Positions 1 through 6,088 of a stretch of 7,485 bases of DNA are shown piece after piece. The notes under the pieces were generated by a model that was not told the DNA's origin, did no database searches, and saw only the letters and a program-made list of their open reading frames with translations. Position numbers and translations under genes: made by a program. The number at the start of each line of letters is the position of its first letter. Within the stretch, counting starts at the first letter, position 1. This DNA is from Bacteroidales bacterium (GTDB taxonomy: Bacteria > Bacteroidota > Bacteroidia > Bacteroidales > WCHB1-69). The stretch is taken from the NCBI GenBank assembly GCA_031264975.1, contig JAISDH010000504.1:1-7485 (forward strand). Direction: 5' to 3'.

Positions 1-143
1 ATACTGTAAGTATCATACAAGCATACTGTAAGTATCATACAAGCATACTGTAAGTATCATACAAGCATACTGTAAGTATCTCATAAGTATCTTGCAAGCA
101 TACTATAAATATCCTATAAGTATCTCATAAGTTTGCTATAAAT
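1..143. repeat. Degenerate 11-bp tandem repeat (13 units, first six arranged as 22-bp pairs)
   Basis: The stretch splits exactly into thirteen 11-bp units from base 1 to base 143, with approximate consensus ATMCTRTAAGT. The first six units alternate ATACTGTAAGT and ATCATACAAGC, giving three identical 22-bp copies at 1-66. From 67 on the 11-mers diverge (ATCTCATAAGT, ATCTTGCAAGC, ATACTATAAAT, ATCCTATAAGT) but keep the 11-bp frame without indels. The array is cut by the left edge, so its full length is unknown. The period is not a multiple of three, and the reverse-strand frames I checked contain stops, so it is not coding. The units abut without spacers, so it is not a CRISPR array. Its function is unknown. 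The near-helical-turn period is suggestive only. Confidence 0.9.
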
Positions 144-144
144 T

Positions 145-318
145 TTACGCTAAAATAATCTTTCCTTTCGTAATATTACCTGGTAAATCCGAGGTAGTAA
201 TAACAATTTTAGCGCCTGCTAATTGTTGGTTGTTTTGTGTAGTCAAATAATATTGTTTGTTGTTTGGTTGTCTGATATTGTATAAATATAAATCATTTCC
301 CTTCACATTGTTTTCTGG
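145..318 (-). pseudogene. Possible C-terminal gene remnant or +1-frame continuation of the upstream gene
   Basis: On the minus strand there is a 58-codon open frame between a TAG at 321-319 and a TAA at 147-145. It contains no ATG. Possible starts are GTG near 306 or TTG near 246. Its C-terminal part reads AGAKIVITTSDLPGNITKG followed by KIILA and stop, which looks like real beta-rich protein rather than random AT-rich translation. It overlaps the end of the neighbouring 351-residue gene by 26 bp in the +1 frame. One reading is that it is the tail of a decayed gene. Another is that a single frameshift, in the genome or the assembly, separates it from that neighbour. I do not recognise the family. 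The call rests on composition only and is weak. Confidence 0.3.
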
Positions 319-1348
319 CTATCTCACGATTTCTCTTATTTATTTGATTAAAAGAAAGTTTATCATTTTCTGGATTATATTGATAAGTAAACCCGTAACT
401 TGCCGCAAATTCCTCTATGCTTTCTATTCCCAATGCTTTTAAGCGCTGATTGACATTTTTTTCATCTTTAATAGGAGAAAAAAAATAGTCGGAACAAGGA
501 GAAGGAAGACCATTTGCATTTATTTGATTATATCTCCATACTCCGGTAGCATAGAGATTTTTTTTCCTTTGTTTAAGCAAGTAATTATCTATAATAGAAG
601 CATATTCTCTGGGATTGACTTGTTTTAGTTTATGATTCTTTTTAAGCAATGGTAAAGCCTTTTTTAATGTTTTTTTCCCTGCATAATGCTTTATTATTAG
701 CGTGGCTGCATTACTCGCTTCTTCTCCCACCATAGAATAAGAAGGAAATATTTTTTGATTAATTAATTTTTCAACAAAACGGATTGCATCTTCTTGATTT
801 TTACTGATTCCTTCATAATATGCTTTCTGTTCCTCTTGTGAAACAAATATTTTTTTATTATTTCGTGCTAATATTCTATTGCGCTGGTCTTCTATTCCAA
901 ATAACCATAATTTTAAACTCAATTCTTTATTTTCAATATTGGAATATTGTGATAAATAAGTGGTATATACACTGTCTTTCAATTTTTTCCATTGATTGGT
1001 TGAGTACAATATTTCTAAATCTGTATCTGTAAGTATATCTACTGCAAAGGTTTTAAAATCAATATAATTATACAAATATTCAAATGGTAGAACAGTATCT
1101 CCCTGCAAGGCTCTCATACATGCCAACTGATGATAATGCCATAATTCTATTGCATCCTGCATTTTCCTTTTAACTAAATTTTCTATTTCCTTGTACTGTT
1201 TATTTTTTCGCAAATCCTGTGTTTCATGCAAAAAGTCGGGAGGGTTAAGGTAGTAGATTCTATCTTTTACAAGTATCGCTTTTCCTTGTAAAAGATAGAA
1301 TATAAAGAACAACCAAATAGAAATGGATTTTATTCTAAAATTATTCAT
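293..1348 (-). CDS. Exported DUF6624-like protein of unknown function
   Basis: A 351-residue protein with an N-terminal hydrophobic stretch (about residues 10-20, rich in I, L and F) that looks like a Sec signal peptide or membrane anchor. No lipobox cysteine is visible. The middle and C-terminal half resemble the DUF6624 family as I remember it: a DQRNR motif at residues 154-158; a VGEEASNAATLIIKH stretch at about 207-221, comparable to the family's helical segment before a conserved His; an ALPLLKK segment at 231-237; and a YASIIDNYL segment at about 249-257. The N-terminal 140 residues are not recognised and may be helical. No catalytic function is known to me for this family. It is the second gene of an operon, starting 3 bp after the stop of the SUMF1-like gene with no separate promoter seen, so it is probably co-transcribed. 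The stop at 293-295 is followed by an open +1 frame (see 145-318), so the true C-terminus could be longer. The gene itself is well supported; the family call is moderate. Confidence 0.75.
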   Translation of the reverse strand: MNNFRIKSISIWLFFIFYLLQGKAILVKDRIYYLNPPDFLHETQDLRKNKQYKEIENLVKRKMQDAIELWHYHQLACMRALQGDTVLPFEYLYNYIDFKTFAVDILTDTDLEILYSTNQWKKLKDSVYTTYLSQYSNIENKELSLKLWLFGIEDQRNRILARNNKKIFVSQEEQKAYYEGISKNQEDAIRFVEKLINQKIFPSYSMVGEEASNAATLIIKHYAGKKTLKKALPLLKKNHKLKQVNPREYASIIDNYLLKQRKKNLYATGVWRYNQINANGLPSPCSDYFFSPIKDEKNVNQRLKALGIESIEEFAASYGFTYQYNPENDKLSFNQINKRNREIARKQCEGK

Positions 1349-1351
1349 TAG

Positions 1352-2182
1352 TTAGAATTCTATGACTTCCATATAAACTCTAAAACCCACTGAGATATCA
1401 GCATTTTCAAATTTCTTTTTTGATGTAATCTTCACATTATAACCGGTAGAACGCCAATCGCCGCCCATTGCAATATTTTCTTCCTGTATCATTTCAGCAA
1501 CATTTCCCACAATATTAAATATCCCATACGGATTAGGTTTGTAACTTGCTACATTCTCTAATCTTTTTGCATCGAGAAAATTGATGATATTATAGCATTT
1601 TATTATGCTATCATGAACATCTAAATCTTCTTGGTGTATTTCCCAAAAACTACAAAGTTTCTCACCCTTTGAATTAAATAGAAAATTAGTTCCCCATGGA
1701 TAAAATATTTTGTCACGGTCATAATGCGAAATAGCTGCTTTTATAAATTCCTGTTCACTTGGAAGCCTGAAAATTACTTTCTTGTATTTCTTTTGAGAAT
1801 TTGTATTGTATTTTTCTGTCAACCATTTACAAAATTCATTTGCAGCAGTATATGTAATACAAATAATAGGATGTTCAGCAGATGTTCTATGATTAAAATA
1901 ATATTCTTCCCAGCCATAGCCTTTTATCAAATCCCATAGCGTCGAATCATACATCAACAATGTGCAATCTTCGCCTTTTCCTTTTTTGTCGTTTAAAAAA
2001 ATATGATAATCTCCTACGGAAACTTCATATTTATCAACATACAAATTATTCTCTATTTTTACAAACCTTTGATTAGTTTCCAATATAGTAGGGAGCGGTT
2101 TTTTAGAAGGAGAAGCGCTTACCAATATTCCTAATAACAATAGTGTCAATAATAACGACACAAATAAATTTAATTTTCTCAT
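1352..2182 (-). CDS. Exported SUMF1/formylglycine-generating-enzyme-fold protein lacking the catalytic cysteines
   Basis: A 276-residue protein with a clear signal peptide: RK at residues 2-3, a leucine-rich core at 6-21, and possible cleavage after the SAS at 22-24. The rest follows the FGE-sulfatase fold in order: YEVSVGDYHIFL (52-63), HPIICITYTAANEFCKWL (104-121), FRLPSEQEFIKAA (138-150), FYPWG (160-164), NPYGIFNIVGNVAEM (217-231), MGGDWRS (239-245) and VGFRV (265-269). True formylglycine-generating enzymes carry two copper-binding catalytic cysteines between the GGSW-like and GFRV-like motifs. Here residues 246-264 contain none, so sulfatase activation is unlikely. A binding or structural role, as in GldK/GldJ-type and other non-enzymatic members of the fold, is more plausible. 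No sulfatase gene is nearby. It is the first gene of a two-gene operon, with a -7 box upstream at 2243-2250. The fold is confident; the role is unknown. Confidence 0.88.
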   Translation of the reverse strand: MRKLNLFVSLLLTLLLLGILVSASPSKKPLPTILETNQRFVKIENNLYVDKYEVSVGDYHIFLNDKKGKGEDCTLLMYDSTLWDLIKGYGWEEYYFNHRTSAEHPIICITYTAANEFCKWLTEKYNTNSQKKYKKVIFRLPSEQEFIKAAISHYDRDKIFYPWGTNFLFNSKGEKLCSFWEIHQEDLDVHDSIIKCYNIINFLDAKRLENVASYKPNPYGIFNIVGNVAEMIQEENIAMGGDWRSTGYNVKITSKKKFENADISVGFRVYMEVIEF

Positions 2183-2242
2183 AATCTTTTTATGTTTTAA
2201 TCACATTGCATTCATATCTTTTTGTATGCAAAAATTAGGTTG

Positions 2243-2275
2243 CAAAGTTACAAATTATTTTCATACAGAAAACAA
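2243..2275 (-). promoter_or_regulatory. Bacteroidota-type promoter for the SUMF1-like/DUF6624-like operon
   Basis: Read on the minus strand, TAACTTTG (2250-2243) matches the TAnnTTTG -7 consensus. A TTG at 2275-2273 lies 22 bp upstream, within the 17-23 bp spacing described for Flavobacterium/Bacteroides promoters. This predicts a transcription start near 2236 and a leader of roughly 55 nt before the ATG at 2182. Sequence match only. Confidence 0.6.
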
Positions 2276-2318
2276 TTTACACAATTTTTTTCATATTCTC
2301 AAAGAAAAAGCAGAACAT

Positions 2319-2507
2319 AGACAAGTGGACAAATGGACAAGTTTTTGCTTGCACTTTCTTTCATTCGCTCTTTTACCTCTTTGTAACTTATTGCTTGTCG
2401 ACTTACCTGTCTCTGCCTTCCTCTTAATGGCTTGTCTGCTTGTTACTTGTTACCTGTTTCTTGCTGCCTGCTTCCGACTTGTTCGTTCCTTGTTCCTTGT
2501 CCTTTGT
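2319..2507. repeat. Decayed pyrimidine-rich short-repeat tract
   Basis: The tract begins with three near-identical 8-mers (GACAAGTG, GACAAATG, GACAAGTT) around 2320-2343. It then becomes a strongly C/T-biased top strand, full of loose copies of CTTGT, CTGCC and TTACCTG. It ends in clear heptamers at 2488-2508 (CCTTGTT, CCTTGTC, CTTTGTC) that lead directly into the first 86-bp unit. It looks like an older, mutated version of the heptamer/octamer repeats further right. Open frames crossing it, for example 2226-2591 on the plus strand, run straight into the repeat units and have no family resemblance. I see no gene here. Confidence 0.6.
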
Positions 2508-2976
2508 CGTCATTGCGAGGTACGAAGCAATCCAGTACGGGCGTGTTTGTCCGCCTTTTTCTGCTGGATTGCTTCACTCCGTTCGCAATGACGGGCGGTA
2601 TCGTGGGCTTCGCTACCTTGTCCCTTGTCCCTTGTCGTCATTGCGAGGTACGAAGCAATCCAGTACGGGCGTGTTTGTCCGCGTTTTTCTGCTGGATTGC
2701 TTCACTCCGTTCGCAATAACGGGCGGTATCGTGGGCTTCGCTACCTTGTCCCTTGTCCCTTGTCCCTTGTCGTCATTGCGAGGTACGAAGCAATCCAGTA
2801 TGGGCGTGTTTGTCGGCCTTTTCCTTCTGGATTACTTCACTGCCTTCGCAATGACGGGCGGCATCGTGGCTTCGCTACCTTGTCCCTTGTCGTCATTGTG
2901 AGGTACGAAGCAATCCAGTATGGGCATGTTTGTCGGCCTTTTTCTGCTGGATTGCTTCACTCCATTCGCAATGACG
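2508..2976. repeat. Four tandem 86-bp palindromic repeat units with heptamer linkers
   Basis: Units lie at 2508-2593, 2636-2721, 2771-2856 and 2891-2976, each exactly 86 bp and nearly identical. Each has a left arm CGTCATTGCGA-GGTAC-GAAGCAATCCAG (28 nt), a 28-nt loop, and a 30-nt right arm that pairs back to it. The result is an 11-bp outer and a 12-bp inner stem separated by an asymmetric internal loop (5 versus 7 nt). Copies 2, 3 and 4 each carry a stem change (G to A in the outer right arm, G to A in the inner right arm, and C to T in the left arm) without compensation. Linkers share GGCGG(T/C)ATCGTGG(G)CTTCGCTA followed by 3, 4 and 2 CCTTGTC heptamers, which explains the start-to-start spacings of 128, 135 and 120 bp. 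From general familiarity, the CATTGCGAGG...GAAGCAATCC palindrome is a dispersed REP/MITE-like element seen in many bacterial genomes. No transposase is encoded here. Confidence 0.92.
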
Positions 2977-2997
2977 GGCGGCATCGTGGCTTCGCTA

Positions 2998-3018
2998 CCT
3001 TGTCCCTTGTCCCTTGTC
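2998..3018. repeat. Terminal CCTTGTC heptamer run (3 copies)
   Basis: Three perfect CCTTGTC copies (2998-3004, 3005-3011, 3012-3018) follow the fourth 86-bp unit and its GGCGGCATCGTGG linker. They match the heptamers between units, so each 86-bp unit ends with its own heptamer run of variable length. The run then gives way to CCCTGCA and the 8-bp array. Confidence 0.9.
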
Positions 3019-3025
3019 CCCTGCA

Positions 3026-3113
3026 TCCTTTCGTCCTTTCGTCCTTTCGCCCTTTCGCCCTTTCGCCCTTTCGCCCTTGCACCCTTGCATTCTTGCATTC
3101 TTTCGCCCTTTCT
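3026..3113. repeat. 8-bp tandem array (11 units)
   Basis: Eleven contiguous 8-mers: TCCTTTCG three times, CCCTTTCG three times, CCCTTGCA twice, TTCTTGCA, TTCTTTCG and CCCTTTCT. Neighbouring units are identical or differ by few bases, the pattern left by slippage and stepwise mutation. The array ends about 94 bp before the dxr start codon. It is a candidate length-variable locus. Confidence 0.88.
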
Positions 3114-3170
3114 TCCCTTAACCAAAGCGAGCATAAAAAAAAGAATAATTCATTTTCTTTGATGTGTGTT

Positions 3171-3196
3171 TTGTATGATAATTTTTTATACTTTTG
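3171..3196 (+). promoter_or_regulatory. Probable Bacteroidota-type promoter for dxr-rseP
   Basis: TACTTTTG at 3189-3196 matches TAnnTTTG. The nearest upstream TTG, at 3171-3173, is only 15 bp away, slightly short of the usual 17-23 bp. The predicted start of transcription, about 3201-3204, lies only a few bases before the ATG pair at 3207 and 3210. The transcript would therefore be leaderless or nearly so, if this is the real promoter. Confidence 0.45.
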
Positions 3197-3206
3197 CAGT
3201 TCTATT

Positions 3207-4385
3207 ATGATGAAAAAAAGGATAGCAGTATTAGGTTCAACAGGCAGTATTGGGAGACAAACGCTGGAGGTGATTTCTGCAAATAAAGATTTTTTTGAAG
3301 TGGAGGTACTTACGGCAAATTCTAATGCCAACTTGCTGATAAAACAGGCTATTAAGCATCTGCCAAATGCAGTTGTAATTGCTGATGAAAAGTATTACGA
3401 AAACGTAAAACAAGCCTTATCTTCATACGATATAAAGGTGTATACGGGTAATGAATCGTTGGCGCAAATAGTCGAAATGAGTACCATTGATATGGTTTTA
3501 ATTGCTTTGGTAGGTTTTGCAGGGTTAAAGCCGGTGATGAATGCAATACGTTGCCGGAAATTGATTGCCTTAGCGAATAAGGAAGTATTGGTTGGCGCCG
3601 GAGAACTGGTAATGAAAACGGCAAAGGAGAATAATACATCTATTATTCCTGTTGATTCCGAACATTCGGCTATTTTTCAATGTCTTCACGGAGAGTTATA
3701 CAACAAGATAGAATCGGTAACCATTACGGCTTCGGGAGGTCCTTTTTTTGGGAAAACAATAAAAGATTTACAGCATATAACTCCTGAACAGGCGCTTAAT
3801 CATCCCAACTGGTCAATGGGAAATAAGATTACCATTGATTCCGCAACATTGATGAATAAGGGTTTGGAAATGATAGAAGCAAAATGGTTGTTTGATTTAT
3901 CCCCTTCACAAATAAAAATAAGCGTACATCCTCAAAGTATTATCCATTCATTGGTTCATTTTGAAGACGGTTCGGTCAAGGCTCAGATTGGGTTGCCTGA
4001 TATGCGTTTACCGATACAGTATGCTTTGTCGTACCCCTTTCGTTTGCAAAATCAATATAAACGATTTTCATTCTCCGATTATCCTTCGTTGACATTTTTC
4101 CCTCCCGATACAACTACATTTCGATGTTTGCCAATTGCTTATTATGTTATTGAGCAGGGGGGAAACATGCCTTGTTGTATGAGTAGCGCAAACGAAATGG
4201 CGGTAGAAGCATTTTTAAAAGGAACGCTTCCTTTTTTACAGATAGCAGAAGTAGTAGAAAAAACAATACAGCAGATTCCTTTTCTTGCAACGCCTTCTAT
4301 GGAAGATTGTTTAGACACAGACAGAGAATCTCGATTAATAGCAAAAGAAATAATAAAAAAACAAAAAAGTAAAACATGTCAGTAA
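3207..4385 (+). CDS. dxr: 1-deoxy-D-xylulose 5-phosphate reductoisomerase
   Basis: A cytosolic enzyme of the MEP isoprenoid pathway. It converts 1-deoxy-D-xylulose 5-phosphate to 2-C-methyl-D-erythritol 4-phosphate using NADPH and a divalent metal. The 392 residues fit the family's usual 385-400. Visible motifs: the NADPH-binding LGSTGSIG (residues 9-16), ALVGFAG (100-106), LANKEVLVGAGE (122-133), metal and active-site PVDSEHSAIFQ (148-158, with D150 and E152), TASGGPF (174-180), HPNWSMGNKITIDSATLMNK (199-218, with N217 and K218), E221, and HPQSIIHSLVHFEDGS beginning at 241. No key residue is missing. The start is ATG 3207 (or the adjacent ATG at 3210), which puts the nucleotide-binding motif at the usual distance from the N-terminus. 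The frame is open back to 2625, but that part is repeat sequence. The gene overlaps rseP by 10 bp. Confidence 0.97.
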   Translation: MMKKRIAVLGSTGSIGRQTLEVISANKDFFEVEVLTANSNANLLIKQAIKHLPNAVVIADEKYYENVKQALSSYDIKVYTGNESLAQIVEMSTIDMVLIALVGFAGLKPVMNAIRCRKLIALANKEVLVGAGELVMKTAKENNTSIIPVDSEHSAIFQCLHGELYNKIESVTITASGGPFFGKTIKDLQHITPEQALNHPNWSMGNKITIDSATLMNKGLEMIEAKWLFDLSPSQIKISVHPQSIIHSLVHFEDGSVKAQIGLPDMRLPIQYALSYPFRLQNQYKRFSFSDYPSLTFFPPDTTTFRCLPIAYYVIEQGGNMPCCMSSANEMAVEAFLKGTLPFLQIAEVVEKTIQQIPFLATPSMEDCLDTDRESRLIAKEIIKKQKSKTCQ

Positions 4386-5839
4386 TTATTATGATATCCC
4401 AATTGATATTGGGTTTAGCCTTGTTGGTATTTGTTCATGAGTTGGGGCATTTTGTTGCCGCCAGAATATTTAAAATTAGGGTACCTAAGTTTTATCTCTT
4501 TTTCAATCCGCTTTTTCCGATAGTGTGTTGCAAAAGGATAAATGGAAAACTGCGATTTAGATTTTTCGCAAAGAATTTATCAGACCGTGTCATAGAACAG
4601 GATGAAAATGGAAAACCTGTTTTGGATGAGAATGGAAAACCTAAGTATATATCCGTAGATTTGGATTCTCTGCCTGCAGATGACTGGAGAAAGCATCCCG
4701 ATGTGACGGAATATGGAATAGGCTGGTTGCCTTTGGGTGGTTATTGCCAGATAGCGGGGATGATAGATGAAACGCAAAGTCTCGACAATATGCCTTCCGA
4801 GCCGCAACCATGGGAATATCGTTCCAAACCCGCATGGCAACGGTTAATCGTTGTTTTGGCGGGGATTATCGTTAATTTGGTTGTAGGCGTTTTATTATTC
4901 GCTTTGGTTTTGGGAAAATACGAAAAGGTGTATTTACCCAATGCCGCCATTACCGATGGAATATATGCTTATGAGGCAGCCCGTGAAATGGGATTTAAAA
5001 GCGGGGATAAGATAATAAGCGTAAACGATAAAACTCCCGAACGTTTTAAAGACGCCATTGCGCAGGAGATTTATTTCGGTTCTATTGTTCGTGTAGAACG
5101 AGACGGAAAACAGATAGATGTTGTTATCGGAGATGATTCTTATGAGCTTCTGAAAAAACAAACGCGCTTTATTGAGGCGTCAAATTATCCGCCGGTAATA
5201 GACAGTGTAGTGAAAGATGGAGCGGCATATTCCGCCGGTCTTCAAAAAGGGGACAGGATATTGTCTATTAATGACACTTTGCCCATTCCTTCTTCAGGAT
5301 TGTTTAGGGAAAATATTCGTCGTTTTCCAAATCAACAAATTGCGATTACATTTATACGGGCTACAGATACAATGCAGGTAGAACTTGTTCCCGATTCTTC
5401 GGGGTTAATGATATTCTTTAAGACGCCCTACGAATTAAAACCATATTCATTTGGACAAACCTTTATTTATGGTTGGCACGATGCGTTGAGTTCTTTGAAA
5501 CTTAATATAAAAGGATTGGGAAAGGTTATCAGTGGAAAGGAAAACCCCAGAGAATCTCTTTCAGGTCCGATAGCTATTGCACAAATATATGGAGGCGTTT
5601 GGGATTGGCATCGGTTTTGGTTTTTAACGGGTTTACTTTCCGTTATCCTTGCTTTTATGAACGTTCTCCCCATACCGGGACTTGACGGAGGACATGCGCT
5701 TTTTGTTGTCGTGGAACTGATAACCGGAAAAAAAGTATCGGATAAGGTACTTCAATATGCGCAAATGCTTGGAATGGTTCTTCTGTTGCTCTTGATGATA
5801 TTTGTTATCGGCAACGATATTTTCAAATTGTTCATGTAA
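4376..5839 (+). CDS. rseP: RIP metalloprotease RseP (site-2 protease)
   Basis: A zinc intramembrane protease that cuts membrane-anchored regulators such as anti-sigma factors within the inner membrane. The 487 residues are slightly longer than the E. coli enzyme. In order: a first membrane segment with the zinc motif HELGH (21-25); an inserted loop with a duplicated DENGKP (76-81 and 84-89); a GGYCQIAGM segment (121-129); a second membrane segment (about 157-180); two PDZ-like regions (about 185-250 and 272-338, each with a GDKI/GDRI core); SGPIA (396-400); a third membrane segment with the second zinc motif N429-x4-P434-G-L-D437-G-G; and a C-terminal membrane helix (about 464-480). All catalytic residues are present. 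The ATG at 4376 lies inside the end of dxr (10-bp overlap), indicating translational coupling. An alternative ATG at 4391 would start just after the dxr stop. No terminator hairpin is evident after 5839. Confidence 0.96.
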   Translation: MSVIIMISQLILGLALLVFVHELGHFVAARIFKIRVPKFYLFFNPLFPIVCCKRINGKLRFRFFAKNLSDRVIEQDENGKPVLDENGKPKYISVDLDSLPADDWRKHPDVTEYGIGWLPLGGYCQIAGMIDETQSLDNMPSEPQPWEYRSKPAWQRLIVVLAGIIVNLVVGVLLFALVLGKYEKVYLPNAAITDGIYAYEAAREMGFKSGDKIISVNDKTPERFKDAIAQEIYFGSIVRVERDGKQIDVVIGDDSYELLKKQTRFIEASNYPPVIDSVVKDGAAYSAGLQKGDRILSINDTLPIPSSGLFRENIRRFPNQQIAITFIRATDTMQVELVPDSSGLMIFFKTPYELKPYSFGQTFIYGWHDALSSLKLNIKGLGKVISGKENPRESLSGPIAIAQIYGGVWDWHRFWFLTGLLSVILAFMNVLPIPGLDGGHALFVVVELITGKKVSDKVLQYAQMLGMVLLLLLMIFVIGNDIFKLFM

Positions 5840-6088
5840 ATACTTAGTATGATGCGGTTTCCCCGACTTTGAGACGATACGTTATCTTTCATGGAAATAC
5901 AAATAGTAAATGTCTTTGATTTTTAGGAAGGATATGACAGAAGGGATAAAGCAGGGTAATCTATAGATAAAATATAGTATCTTTGCAAACAAAAGTCTGT
6001 ATTGCAAACGCGATATTCCTCTGAAATTCGGTTTATGTAATAAATAATCGCTATCTTTGCACGACAGAAAATATAAAAAATATTTGAA
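5840..6088. other. Intergenic region between rseP and the restriction-modification gene
   Basis: These 249 bp are AT-rich with no convincing gene; only tiny frames of about 10 codons occur. They contain two identical TATCTTTG boxes (5978-5985 and 6052-6059), a weaker copy TATCTTTC near 5883, and a direct repeat TTGCAAAC at 5983-5990 and 6002-6009. No strong terminator hairpin for rseP is visible. Confidence 0.7.
6027..6059 (+). promoter_or_regulatory. Probable promoter of the restriction-modification gene
   Basis: TATCTTTG at 6052-6059 is a perfect TAnnTTTG -7 box. A near-match to the -33 element, TTCG at 6027-6030, lies 21 bp upstream. The predicted transcription start near 6066 leaves a short A-rich leader before the ATG at 6089. 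A second identical box at 5978-5985 has no TTG at the right distance and may be a weaker upstream promoter. Confidence 0.5.

Larger units (their letters stand above)
2183..3206. other. Gene-free intergenic kilobase between divergent operons
   Basis: This stretch separates the minus-strand operon starting at 2182 from the plus-strand dxr-rseP operon starting at 3207. It holds one promoter at each end and the repeat island at 2319-3113. Several long frames stay open across the repeats on both strands, but they translate the same 86-bp unit in different frames. The period is also not consistently a multiple of three, so they are not believable proteins. I see no tRNA, rRNA or transposase gene. 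Confidence 0.8.

Noticed and set aside
1..143. CRISPR array or plasmid-type iterons
   Set aside because: The units are contiguous with no spacers, so it is not CRISPR. Iterons of about 22 bp normally sit beside a rep gene and AT-rich origin motifs, and no replication gene is visible here.
820..1032. Plus-strand 70-codon open frame inside the DUF6624-like gene
   Set aside because: Antisense shadow of a longer coding frame with an export signal and family-like motifs.
2226..2591. 121-codon plus-strand open frame as a membrane protein
   Set aside because: Its hydrophobicity comes from the C/T-rich repeat tract, and its end is a translation of the first 86-bp hairpin unit. It has no family motif.
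2508..2976. The four hairpin units as tRNA or structured RNA genes
   Set aside because: No cloverleaf or T-loop consensus. The structure is a simple long hairpin typical of REP/MITE elements, and stem changes are not compensated.
2832..3331. Minus-strand open frames rich in K, G, R and E across the repeats
   Set aside because: Low-complexity translations of the 8-bp and 7-bp arrays (repeated KGRKGERA-type peptides). One of them also runs antisense into dxr.
5840..5900. Terminator hairpin after rseP
   Set aside because: Only a 5-bp inverted repeat (ATACT/AGTAT) without a following T-run was found, which is too weak to call.
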